This document shows, in pieces, positions 1 through 8,012 of a stretch of 34,769 nucleotides of DNA (within the stretch, counting starts at the first letter, position 1; every line of letters starts with the position of its first letter). Position numbers and translations under genes: made by a program. The DNA comes from Bacteroidia bacterium (GTDB lineage: Bacteria > Bacteroidota > Bacteroidia > Chitinophagales > Saprospiraceae): assembly GCA_030430845.1 (NCBI GenBank), contig JAUIKE010000085.1, forward strand, positions 1 through 34,769, in the 5' to 3' direction. The notes under the pieces are model-generated. The model ran no database searches. It was not told the DNA's origin and saw nothing but the letters and a program-made list of their open reading frames with translations.

Positions 1-212
1 AACTCTTAGCTTATCATTATTGCTATGACAGGCGAAAGGATCGTTTGAATTTCTTTGAAAATTTATATGATAAAAAATTATCTTGATGCCTATGCGCTCA
101 GCGGCGAAAGCTTCATAAGCCCGGTGTTAACCCGAGCTAAAAAAGGGGAACCTCAAAAGCTGCAGCGCAGCGGCACTTAGGTCTATATGTGTAAAACCAG
201 TAATTTATCCCA
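1..212. other. Left-edge spacer, no gene recognised
   Basis: This AT-rich stretch lies downstream of the phoD-like gene. I see no convincing coding frame. It contains a GC-rich patch around 95-175 with short CAGCGGCG / GCAGCGCAGCGG repeats that could fold locally, but no clean terminator. It may hold the end of a feature lying outside the window. Confidence 0.4.
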
Positions 213-2831
213 TCACATCAGTGAAACTGCAACGTATTTCTTTTGCCTTGCCCTGGCCTTCACGCCTTGCAATACCCTTTCAATCCCCTTTTCCGGAATC
301 GACAAATGTATAGTATAGGTCCCCTTTTCGAAAACCTTAGGCCGGTACGACAAGTTGGGAAGCCTCAACGCATATACCAAACCACCTTGCTCATCAAAGA
401 TCTTTAACACAGGCAGTACCGTGCTGCTGATCCGAAGCTCCGGTAACCAGGCGACCGCTTTTTTCCCATAATTATCTGCCTGCCGGATCGTAATCGGCCA
501 GCCGGGATATTGTGCATCTTTGCTGAGCGGGTCTTTAAAGCGTTGGAAGCATTCCGTCTTAATGGTACGCTCCTTTTTATCGAAAGTAACCATGCCATAA
601 CCTACTGCCCGGTTGTGAAGAATGGCCGGCTCTTGGTGCATATTATGCGGGTTCGCCACCGCCTTTACCGTCATTCTGTTGCCAAAACCATCGTAATGGT
701 TTCCCACGTAGGCAGGGTTTTCATGGGTGTGGGTACTATGTTCAACCGGCGGCCAGAAACGGCGGGGCCATAAGTTATTCAGGGCCGGGCCGGCGAAGGC
801 ATGGCCGCTGTCGCCATGCTCGTCCAAACCATATTGGATAAAGGTAGCCAGGTGTTGGTCACCGGCAATGTGGAAGGCAAAGGCTTTACGAATCGTCGAG
901 ATGGCCTGGTCTCTTTTAGCTGCCGGCCAGCCGTTTGAATCCATGTCCACTGTAGGGCGGTCACCTACGACATATTCGCCAAGCTCCGGAATTTTCAAAG
1001 ATGGGATCACCGAGCCGTTCTTAGCTCCTTCGGGCAGCGTGGCTACGGTGGCAAAGTTCGTTTGCGATAAAATGGTTTTCATACAAGCGCCTTCCGACCA
1101 ATCCTCTATCCAGTTTTCCAGAAAGGCTTCCTGACGCTTACCCAGTAATTCGGCATCCAGATGCTTGTATTTTTTAATGTCAAAATCGTCGCTCATGATC
1201 CATCCGTTCCATACTTCGGCTTCTTTCGGTAAAACGTTTTTAGGGGCTGATTTAAATTTTCGATCCTCCAAAATGGCCATGCTGAGCCCGCCGTAATTCC
1301 AGTGCGTGAAGTAGACACCAATATTTTGCTTCACCGGTCGGGGATCATAAGGATCAGGCAAATGACTGGTTTGGGTAAACTGCACCATGTTCACCCAGCG
1401 GGCATCCATTTTATAGCCGCCCGAATCTTGCGCACTGGCTCCCAAACCACCAGAGGTGTCCGCTTTTTTCCCTTCCTCACCCCATACATTACCGTGGTAC
1501 ACATCGTGATCATCGGGTATGATGGCGCAGGGGATATGGCGGAAAATTTCCCGGTACGACCAGCCGAACATCATCCACTTTCTGAGATAATCCAGACAGG
1601 TTTTGTCAAACTCGCCTTGATATTGAACGCCGAAGCCGCCGGTGCCCTCATAGAACTGATCTCCTAAAAACACAGCCAGATCCGGCTGGAGTTTGGATAC
1701 ATTTTCATAAATGTCATTATCCGGAAAACCGTAATGAGCATTACAGCTAAAAACCGCCATTTTTATCTGATCCTGCTGTGTGGGCTCTTTAGCGATCGTG
1801 CCTTCATAGTCATATTGATGCAGACTGTTTTTCAAGGGTATTTCTACCCTGATCCGATAAGGCATGCCTTCCTCCTCCGTCCAATTCTCGACCTTAAAAT
1901 TGACGGCACGCCCGGGATGTGAGAGGGTGGTTTGAGTTTCATTTTCCCACAGTCCGTTTTTCTTAAAATCGAGTGATACTTTATGGCCGGGAATGTCTTC
2001 GATGGGCGATAATTGGGCAGTGAACTTTAATTTCCCTTTATTGGTGGTGTATTGGGCAAAGCAAATGGGGCCAAAAAGGTGATCTTCCTTTTTATACAAA
2101 GCAGGAGAGGAAATGCTCCATTGATCAAAAGCAACGGAAGGGTTTTCGTCACTTTTTTTCTGGGTATCGATATGGGCAAGCAGTGCGATATTGCCACTCA
2201 GTCGCCAGTGGCTCACCTCCAGGCTGCCCTTTTCAAACAAGCGTTCACCGGAATTAATATCCAGAATGCTTACTTGAAGCGATTGATTATTCCCATTTCC
2301 AGGCACCGTTTTGACCTTCAAAGTAAAGGATTCGGGGAAAGCAGAAAGCTGGGTTTCATATATCTCTTCCCCTACCTTTAAGCGGCCTTTTGGAGACAAG
2401 CCGATGTCCAGGCCTTTTCCAAAAACCGCAGCCGATCGATAATCTTCAAAAGGGCCTTTGGCGCCCAAGCGAAAGCCGATGCATCCATCTTCATATTGGC
2501 CTAATTGCTGATTCAGCAGAGTGATGTTTACCGAAAGGTCTAAGGCTGCCCTGCCCTCCGGATTCTGAACCCTCAGCACATGAAGGTTTCGGTTATTGGC
2601 GGTGATATCGCACAGCAACTGACCATCTTTGATGAGCCAGTCTTGCAATCTGTTCCCCCAATACTGAGGCCCTGCCCACTTCATGTCGGGCCATTCCTGC
2701 CAATCACTTTTGAAGTTGACTTCCAAAGGACCTTCGAATAGATCAGATAAGCTTTTGGAGAGGCCGAAGCCGGAAGTAAGGGGTAATAAGGAGCCTAAAG
2801 CGAAGTTTTTGATGTAGTCTCTGCGATTCAT
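213..2831 (-). CDS. PhoD-like metallophosphatase, secreted
   Basis: This 872-residue protein belongs to the alkaline phosphatase D / PhoD-like metallophosphoesterase group. The catalytic half starts near residue 355 (MAVFSCNAHYG). It shows the metal-binding motifs FLGDQFYE (GD at about 390-391), PDDHDVYHGN (about 439-448) and AGDQH near 650. The N-terminus MNRRDYIKNFALGSLLPLTSG resembles a Tat-type leader with paired arginines, so export in folded form is plausible. Residues 35-350 are an additional beta-rich region that looks like a laminin-G/concanavalin-like domain followed by a PhoD N-terminal-like segment; this makes the protein longer than typical PhoD. It is the last gene of the minus-strand series after the GH3 gene, but a relic gene and two hairpins separate them, so co-transcription is uncertain. 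Phosphomono- or diesterase activity is inferred from family only; a xylan-related role is not evident. Confidence 0.8.
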   Translation of the reverse strand: MNRRDYIKNFALGSLLPLTSGFGLSKSLSDLFEGPLEVNFKSDWQEWPDMKWAGPQYWGNRLQDWLIKDGQLLCDITANNRNLHVLRVQNPEGRAALDLSVNITLLNQQLGQYEDGCIGFRLGAKGPFEDYRSAAVFGKGLDIGLSPKGRLKVGEEIYETQLSAFPESFTLKVKTVPGNGNNQSLQVSILDINSGERLFEKGSLEVSHWRLSGNIALLAHIDTQKKSDENPSVAFDQWSISSPALYKKEDHLFGPICFAQYTTNKGKLKFTAQLSPIEDIPGHKVSLDFKKNGLWENETQTTLSHPGRAVNFKVENWTEEEGMPYRIRVEIPLKNSLHQYDYEGTIAKEPTQQDQIKMAVFSCNAHYGFPDNDIYENVSKLQPDLAVFLGDQFYEGTGGFGVQYQGEFDKTCLDYLRKWMMFGWSYREIFRHIPCAIIPDDHDVYHGNVWGEEGKKADTSGGLGASAQDSGGYKMDARWVNMVQFTQTSHLPDPYDPRPVKQNIGVYFTHWNYGGLSMAILEDRKFKSAPKNVLPKEAEVWNGWIMSDDFDIKKYKHLDAELLGKRQEAFLENWIEDWSEGACMKTILSQTNFATVATLPEGAKNGSVIPSLKIPELGEYVVGDRPTVDMDSNGWPAAKRDQAISTIRKAFAFHIAGDQHLATFIQYGLDEHGDSGHAFAGPALNNLWPRRFWPPVEHSTHTHENPAYVGNHYDGFGNRMTVKAVANPHNMHQEPAILHNRAVGYGMVTFDKKERTIKTECFQRFKDPLSKDAQYPGWPITIRQADNYGKKAVAWLPELRISSTVLPVLKIFDEQGGLVYALRLPNLSYRPKVFEKGTYTIHLSIPEKGIERVLQGVKARARQKKYVAVSLM

Positions 2832-2850
2832 AGGTGGAAGAAAACTTTGT

Positions 2851-2901
2851 TTATTGGTAATTAGAAGAAAAAATGGAATTTTTTCTTCTAATTACCAATA
2901 A
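2851..2901. terminator. Perfect 23-bp stem hairpin before phoD-like gene
   Basis: The arms 2851-2873 and 2879-2901 are exact reverse complements with a 5-nt loop (TGGAA). The outer stem is A/T rich. The hairpin ends 19 nt upstream of the phoD-like ATG on the minus strand, so it lies either at the end of the upstream transcript or in the phoD leader. A run of six T/A at the tip is inside the stem, not after it, so it is not a textbook intrinsic terminator. Confidence 0.6.
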
Positions 2902-2909
2902 AATTAAAG

Positions 2910-3050
2910 TTATTTCTTCAGCGTCTCCTCACTCATCCAGGACTCCACCGGCGAGCCGCCCAAGGCAGCATTGATCAATCCGATCGGCACGCCTTTTTCC
3001 TGGAATAATTCTCTGGCAAAAAAGTAGGCGGCCTGATAGCCGCCCACAAC
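2910..3050 (-). pseudogene. Remnant of sialate O-acetylesterase-like SGNH hydrolase
   Basis: Translated on the minus strand, this segment gives VVGGYQAAYFFARELF, then GVPIGLINAALGGSPVESWM, then a short tail ending in TAA at 2910-2912. This matches the well-known stretch of sialate O-acetylesterase / SGNH esterases in which a YFFAREL helix is followed by GVPIGLI-GG-P-E-W. An in-frame stop lies upstream at about 3072-3074 (CTA on the plus strand), and no start or catalytic Ser block is present, so only about 46 codons of a family that normally exceeds 450 residues remain. The reading frame of the remnant is intact. In this location the parent enzyme was probably a carbohydrate (acetyl-xylan-like) esterase of the xylan operon; that is inference. 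Confidence 0.75.
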
Positions 3051-3083
3051 CAAATAGAGTAATGTATGAAACTATTCTTTATA

Positions 3084-3118
3084 GGGCATCTCATCCGACT
3101 GAAGCAGATGAGATGTCC
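3084..3118 (-). terminator. Hairpin after the GH3 xylosidase gene
   Basis: The arms 3084-3095 (GGGCATCTCATC) and 3107-3118 (GATGAGATGTCC) pair over 12 bp with one mismatch and an 11-nt loop. It starts 9 nt downstream of the GH3 stop codon on the minus strand. The sequence after the stem is A/T rich but lacks a solid U-run, so terminator function is likely but not certain. Confidence 0.55.
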
Positions 3119-3127
3119 TTAATAACT

Positions 3128-5308
3128 TTATTCGACTTTTAATTCAATCTCTTTGTATTCAGCTGCACCAAGTTCAAGGCTCCTTTTCGAGGGCACGGAG
3201 CCGCCGACATAAATCTTAAACACACCAGGCTCTAAGGCCTTCTCCCCTTTTTCATTAACTAATTCGAGCATTTGAGGACTTATTTCAAAGGAAAAAGTGG
3301 ATGTTTGGCCTGGTTTTAGGCGAAGCCTTTGGAATCCTTTCAGTGCATATTTGGGGACGTCCACCGCGGCTTCCACATCGGAGATGTACAATTGGACCAC
3401 TTCTTCTGCTTCGTACTCCCCTTCGTTTGTGAGGGTGCCGAAAACCCGGACGCTTTCTGAAGACTGGATCGAGCTTTTGGAAAGAGCCGGCTCTCCATAA
3501 GAAAATGTGCTGTAACTCAGGCCAAAACCAAAGGGAAATAAAGGATCCTTTTCTATGTAGCGGTAGGTCCGGTTTTTCATCGAATAATCCTCATACGGAG
3601 GCAAGTCTTCTACTGATTTCGGGAAAGTGACCGGCAGTTTTCCGGAAGGCACCGTTTTACCGAACAGGACATTGCCGACAGCCATTCCGCCCTGTTCACC
3701 GGGGTACCAGGCAAAAACTAGGGCATCGGCCATTTCGTACACTTCTGGGCAGGCCACCGCACTCCCTCCGGTGATGACGACCACCAGTTTTTTAGCTCTT
3801 GATCTTATTGTTTTAAGAAAATTAATCTGGTTCTCGGGTAAATCGATCTCCTCCCGATCGCCGGAATTCCTGGACATGATGGATTCTCCTTCTTCACCTT
3901 CTATCAATTGAGAGATCCCGACACAGGCGATGGTCACATCCGAGATGGCAGCAGTGCCGGAAAACCAGTCTCTGGGGTTTCGGTTGGGCTCGTCCAGCAA
4001 GGCTCCCTGGCTGTATTTGATGGAAGTTTGAGGGCTGACGTTCGCTACAATGCCTTCCAGCAAGGTGGACATGTCCGGGCTTACCCCATAATAATTAGCC
4101 AGTAAAGCCTGGATATGGGCGGCCGTTGGCCCTGTAACGAAAATGCTTTTCACTTCGGGATCGATCGGCAAGGTCTTATTTTGATTTTTGAGCAGCACCA
4201 CGGATTTCTCGGCAGCTTCCAGACTAAGTGCTACGTGCTCTTCTTTTCTGATCCATTCTGGTCCGATGGTATCGAAGGGGACCGTCCCCTGGGGTTCGAA
4301 AAGCCCTAATTTAAAGCGGGTGGGCAATAATTGCCGGAGGTTTTTGTCGATCTCACTTTCGGTTGTCAGACCTTCTTTTACTGACTTAATCAATTCGAGA
4401 TAGGTGGTTCCACAGTTCAGGTTGGTTCCGGCATTCAGGGCCATGGCGGCGGCCTCTGCGGCGTTTTTGACCAGTTTATGGCCTTCGTAAAAATCACTTA
4501 GTGCACCACAATCCGTCACATAATAACCATCAAAACCCCACTTCTCGCGCAAGACTTCTTGCATCAGGTAGGGATGTGCGTTGCAGGGAATCCCGTTGGT
4601 GCGATTGTAGGCGCCCATGACGCCTTCCACTTTCGCCTCTTTGACCAGCGCTTCGAAGGCAGGCAAATAGGTTTCCCACATATCTTTCATACTGCTTTCG
4701 GCATTAAATTCGTGCCGGAGGTTTTCCGGGCCGTTGTGGACGGCGTAGTGTTTGGCCAGGCCCGCAGCCTGCAGATATTGGGGATGATCGCCCTGTAATC
4801 CCTTAACGAATGATACGCCTATTCTGGAGGTCAGGAATGGGTCTTCGCCATAGGTCTCCTGTCCGCGGCCCCAGCGAGGATCCCGGAAAATATTGACATT
4901 GGGTGTCCAGAAAGTAAGGCCCTGGTATTTTTCTACTGCCCCATTTTGAACGGCCAGGTTATACTTTGCTCTGGCCTCCATGGAGATTGCCTGCCCGATC
5001 CGGTGCATCAAATCGGTATCGAAGGTGGCAGCCATGCCGATAGCTTGAGGGAAGATGGTAGCGGTGCCGTTTCTGGCCACGCCGTGCAGGCATTCATTCC
5101 ACCAGTTATATTGCGGCACGCCCAGGCGCTCAATAGCCGGAGCGGCATCAATCAACTGACCGACTTTTTCTTCCAGTGTCATACGGGAGATGAGGTCCTC
5201 TACCCTTTTATCCATGGAAAGTTCCGGATTTTGGAAGGGAAAAGATTGTGCTTTCAAGGGTATGAAAGGAACAACTAATAGTACTAGAAGAAAAACTCGG
5301 TTGATCAT
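3128..5308 (-). CDS. GH3 beta-xylosidase, exported
   Basis: This 726-residue glycoside hydrolase family 3 enzyme most resembles the beta-xylosidase/alpha-arabinosidase branch. The NWWNECLHGVAR segment at about residues 68-79 is typical of that branch. The expected nucleophile is Asp266 in YVTDCGAL. KHYAVHNGPE (about 186-195) supplies the conserved KH substrate-binding block. The C-terminal third has the alpha/beta sandwich (VITGGSAV, WYPGEQGG) and a fibronectin-III-like domain from about 610 (GTLTNEGEYEAEEVVQLY). Residues 1-20 are a Sec signal peptide ending near KAQS, so it acts in the periplasm or outside. It starts 28 bp after the GH43 gene and is probably co-transcribed with it. Its likely job is removing xylose from xylo-oligosaccharide non-reducing ends; exact specificity cannot be read from sequence. 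Confidence 0.9.
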   Translation of the reverse strand: MINRVFLLVLLVVPFIPLKAQSFPFQNPELSMDKRVEDLISRMTLEEKVGQLIDAAPAIERLGVPQYNWWNECLHGVARNGTATIFPQAIGMAATFDTDLMHRIGQAISMEARAKYNLAVQNGAVEKYQGLTFWTPNVNIFRDPRWGRGQETYGEDPFLTSRIGVSFVKGLQGDHPQYLQAAGLAKHYAVHNGPENLRHEFNAESSMKDMWETYLPAFEALVKEAKVEGVMGAYNRTNGIPCNAHPYLMQEVLREKWGFDGYYVTDCGALSDFYEGHKLVKNAAEAAAMALNAGTNLNCGTTYLELIKSVKEGLTTESEIDKNLRQLLPTRFKLGLFEPQGTVPFDTIGPEWIRKEEHVALSLEAAEKSVVLLKNQNKTLPIDPEVKSIFVTGPTAAHIQALLANYYGVSPDMSTLLEGIVANVSPQTSIKYSQGALLDEPNRNPRDWFSGTAAISDVTIACVGISQLIEGEEGESIMSRNSGDREEIDLPENQINFLKTIRSRAKKLVVVITGGSAVACPEVYEMADALVFAWYPGEQGGMAVGNVLFGKTVPSGKLPVTFPKSVEDLPPYEDYSMKNRTYRYIEKDPLFPFGFGLSYSTFSYGEPALSKSSIQSSESVRVFGTLTNEGEYEAEEVVQLYISDVEAAVDVPKYALKGFQRLRLKPGQTSTFSFEISPQMLELVNEKGEKALEPGVFKIYVGGSVPSKRSLELGAAEYKEIELKVE

Positions 5309-5336
5309 ATATTAAAGCCTTATGCCCGTTTTTTAT

Positions 5337-6365
5337 TTAAAATTTAAACTCCGGATACGGATGGATCGTTTGAATACTCCCATCCTCCAAGTGAGTTAGC
5401 TCGGTCACTTTCACGGAACGCAGATGCGTCACCCCTTTTGACAGGCTGGAGTCGTGATAGAACAAATACCACTTACCTTCATATTTACAAATGGAGTGAT
5501 GGGACGTCCAGCCCACTACCGGATTTAGGATTCTTCCTCCGTAAGTAAAAGGGCCGTACGGATTATCACCCGTTGCATAACAAATGAAGTGCGTATCTCC
5601 GGTTGAATAGGAGAAATAGTATTTTCCATCATGCTTATGCATCCAGGCAGCTTCAAAAAAGCGACGGTCATTATCGCCTGCCAGCAAGGCCTGGCCATTT
5701 TCGTCGAGTATCTTTATTTCCCTGGGTGTTTCTGCAAATTGCTTGAGGTCATCCGTCATCCTGGCCACAATGGGTCCTAGAGCAGCCTGGTCAGGCTCCG
5801 GCTCTTTATTATCAGGGCTGTACTGATTGTTCCGGTAGCTTTGTAATTGCCCGCCCCAAATCCCGCCGAAATACATGTAGTACGCTCCATCATCCTCCTC
5901 GAATACGGCGGGGTCAATGGAATAGCTTCCCTCAATGGCTTTAGGTTCCGGAATAAAGGGCCCAGTTGGGGAATCGCCTATTGCGACGCCTATTTGAAAT
6001 ATATCATCTTTACGTTTAGCAGGAAAAAAGAGGTAATATTTACCGTTTTTATGGGCGGCGTCCGGCGCCCACATCTGGCGCTCTGCCCAGGGGACATCCT
6101 TGACATGCAGCGCCACTCCGTGGTCGGTAGCTTTACCCAGTGGATGATCCATCGACAGGACGTGGTAGTCTTCCATTCCGAAATGATCTCCCAGATCGTT
6201 AAACGGGATGCCCGCATCAAAGTCATGCGATGGATAGATATACAACTTCCCGTCAAAAACATGAGCAGAGGGATCTGCTGTATATATGTGCGACACGACC
6301 GGCTGCGAAATGGCGTGCTGATCCAGTTTATCAAAATTGATGTGTTCTATGCTGTCTTCCGGCAT
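5337..6365 (-). CDS. GH43 beta-xylosidase / arabinofuranosidase, cytoplasmic
   Basis: This 342-residue protein is a single-domain five-bladed beta-propeller glycoside hydrolase of family 43. The three expected carboxylates are visible: the base Asp31 in YTADPSAHVF, the pKa-modulating Asp151 in SIDPAVF, and the acid Glu238 in FFEAAWMHK. WAPDAAHKNGKYYLFFPA (about 99-116) is a typical blade segment. No signal peptide is present, so it should act in the cytosol on oligosaccharides brought in by the neighbouring symporter. It overlaps nothing; 28 bp separate it from GH3 and 163 bp (with a heptamer repeat) from the transporter gene. Family assignment is firm. Beta-xylosidase versus alpha-L-arabinofuranosidase is unresolved. 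Confidence 0.9.
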   Translation of the reverse strand: MPEDSIEHINFDKLDQHAISQPVVSHIYTADPSAHVFDGKLYIYPSHDFDAGIPFNDLGDHFGMEDYHVLSMDHPLGKATDHGVALHVKDVPWAERQMWAPDAAHKNGKYYLFFPAKRKDDIFQIGVAIGDSPTGPFIPEPKAIEGSYSIDPAVFEEDDGAYYMYFGGIWGGQLQSYRNNQYSPDNKEPEPDQAALGPIVARMTDDLKQFAETPREIKILDENGQALLAGDNDRRFFEAAWMHKHDGKYYFSYSTGDTHFICYATGDNPYGPFTYGGRILNPVVGWTSHHSICKYEGKWYLFYHDSSLSKGVTHLRSVKVTELTHLEDGSIQTIHPYPEFKF

Positions 6366-6470
6366 TTTATAGATGTTTTGATGCTATAGTTTTGTGGTTT
6401 ATAGATATTCAGCTTACGAATCCCTTCATTTCATTCCGGGCTTAGTAATCTTCCCATTCGTCCTTCCCAT

Positions 6471-6512
6471 TCGACCTTCGACCTTCGACCTTCGACCTTC
6501 GACCTTCGACCT
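6471..6512. repeat. Six perfect 7-bp tandem repeats (TCGACCT)
   Basis: Six exact head-to-tail copies of TCGACCT occupy this segment, flanked on both sides by degenerate relatives (CATTCGTCCTTCCC before, CCCACTCGTCCTTCCC after). On the coding strand of the operon it reads as purine-rich AGGTCGA. It lies in the 163-bp gap between the symporter and the GH43 gene. Such short perfect arrays are prone to slipped-strand length change; any effect on GH43 translation is inference. Confidence 0.9.
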
Positions 6513-6528
6513 TCCCACTCGTCCTTCC

Positions 6529-7938
6529 CTACATTCTTCTGGCTAGTAACTCCTGCTCGATTTTATCCTCCATATTTTTATCGATCTCGTAAAAGAACAG
6601 TAAGACACAGCCTGCCAAAAATGGGATGGCCGGGTAAATACTCACGGATAATTTGATACCATTGATGGCTTCGGCGGATTGCTGAGCCAGTTCCGGATCG
6701 TAATCATAAGAGCCCAGTATACCCGTAACCAACGCCTGCCCGAAGGTTAATCCTAATTTCAGCCCCACCATCATGGCAGAGAAAATGATGGCCGTGGCCC
6801 GGCGATTGTTTTTCCATTCCGAAAAATCAGCCACATCGGCGATCATGGCCCAAAGGATGGGAATGGTGATACCATAGAAAAAGCCATGTAAAATCTGAGA
6901 AACAAAAACAAAGAGGATCGCTTCAGGCGGATAAAAAACGAAAGCAATGATAAAAAGCGTAGAAATGAATAAGCTTATGCCGAACACATTCCTTTTGCCG
7001 TATTTATCGGCCAATCGCTTGGAGAACATAATGCCGACGATCATGAAGATAATGCCTCCGGCATTGAATATACTGAAGCCGTAGGTAGCCGGGTTATCAA
7101 AATCGTTAAAGCCTACACTGCTCAAAAACTGGCTGATCTGCGCTTCACTGAGGTAGTTCTCGAAATAGTAGACATACATTCCACCTTTCATCGCCAGGGT
7201 CACAAAAACCAAGGTCGTCAGTACCAGCATGATTATCCAGGGTCGGTTGCGCATCAAATCGCTCAGGTCATCCCACAGGCTGTTCTTTTCTTCAGGAGGA
7301 GGAACAATTCGCTCTTTGGTTGTAAAGAACGTAATCAATAGCATGATCGATCCGGCTGTAGCCAGGTAGGTCATTACTTTTGAAAAGCCAATGGCCCGGT
7401 CGCCGCCGCCCACATAATCTACAAAAGGATACATCAACACCTGGACGATAAACTGAGCCACCATCACTGCCACGAAACGATAAGCAGAAACGCTGTTCCG
7501 TTCTTTCATATCCCCGGTGATCACCCCACTCAAAGCCGCATAAGGCAGGTTGTTGGCTGCATACAGGAACAAAAGCAAGGTATAGGTCACCACTGCATAA
7601 ATGATTTTCCCCTGCTCCGAAAAATCCGGTGTACTAAACGCCAACAAAGATATTGCCCCTAATGGAATGGCCGTCCAGAGGATCCAGGGGCGGAATTTTC
7701 CCCAGCGGGAATTCGTTCTATCGGCCAAGGCTCCAATGAGCGGATTGAAAAACACGGCAGCTACCAGTCCGACAAAGAAAATAATGGGTGTCGCCACCTC
7801 CGGCTTCAGGCCGTATACGTCGGTGTAGAAGAAGGCCAGGAAAGTCAGTAAGGTTTGAAAAACCAGGTTGGCCGCCAGATCTCCGAGCGAGTACCCGATT
7901 TTTTCGCCTACGGAAAGCTTCTGTGAAATGTTATTCAT
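6529..7938 (-). CDS. GPH-family xyloside/oligosaccharide:cation symporter (MFS)
   Basis: This 469-residue, 12-TM integral membrane protein belongs to the glycoside-pentoside-hexuronide (GPH) cation symporter family of the major facilitator superfamily. The N-terminus has the family hallmark GEKIGYSLGDLAANLVF, followed by FFYTDVYGL. The cytoplasmic loop after TM2 carries DRTNSRWGKFRPWILW, matching the DRTxxxWGKxRP consensus. A second WGM-like half-repeat is seen around SKRLADKYGKRNVFG. It sits between the GH10 lipoprotein and the cytoplasmic GH43, so the substrate is probably xylose or xylo-oligosaccharides, as for XynP/XylP-type members. A 21-bp stem hairpin ends 14 nt before its start codon, which may set its expression relative to the xylanase. 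Substrate is inferred from context. Confidence 0.88.
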   Translation of the reverse strand: MNNISQKLSVGEKIGYSLGDLAANLVFQTLLTFLAFFYTDVYGLKPEVATPIIFFVGLVAAVFFNPLIGALADRTNSRWGKFRPWILWTAIPLGAISLLAFSTPDFSEQGKIIYAVVTYTLLLFLYAANNLPYAALSGVITGDMKERNSVSAYRFVAVMVAQFIVQVLMYPFVDYVGGGDRAIGFSKVMTYLATAGSIMLLITFFTTKERIVPPPEEKNSLWDDLSDLMRNRPWIIMLVLTTLVFVTLAMKGGMYVYYFENYLSEAQISQFLSSVGFNDFDNPATYGFSIFNAGGIIFMIVGIMFSKRLADKYGKRNVFGISLFISTLFIIAFVFYPPEAILFVFVSQILHGFFYGITIPILWAMIADVADFSEWKNNRRATAIIFSAMMVGLKLGLTFGQALVTGILGSYDYDPELAQQSAEAINGIKLSVSIYPAIPFLAGCVLLFFYEIDKNMEDKIEQELLARRM

Positions 7939-7952
7939 GTTTGTTTATTTGT

Positions 7953-8003
7953 AAAGATAAGATGAGGAATGCGCCCTACGGACGCATTCCTCATCTTATC
8001 TTT
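7953..8003. terminator. Perfect 21-bp stem hairpin between GH10 and symporter genes
   Basis: The arms 7953-7973 and 7983-8003 are exact reverse complements around a 9-nt loop (CCCTACGGA). It begins 9 nt after the GH10 stop and ends 14 nt before the symporter ATG, leaving no room for a promoter between. On the minus strand the stem closes with a TTT followed by ACAAATAA. Partial termination, 3'-end protection or RNase III processing inside an operon are all possible. Confidence 0.6.
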
Positions 8004-8012
8004 AATATTAAC

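Noticed and set aside
5847..6389. Plus-strand open frame of 180 codons
   Set aside because: It is opposite the GH43 gene, which has all three catalytic carboxylates; no protein-like motifs are seen in the antisense frame.
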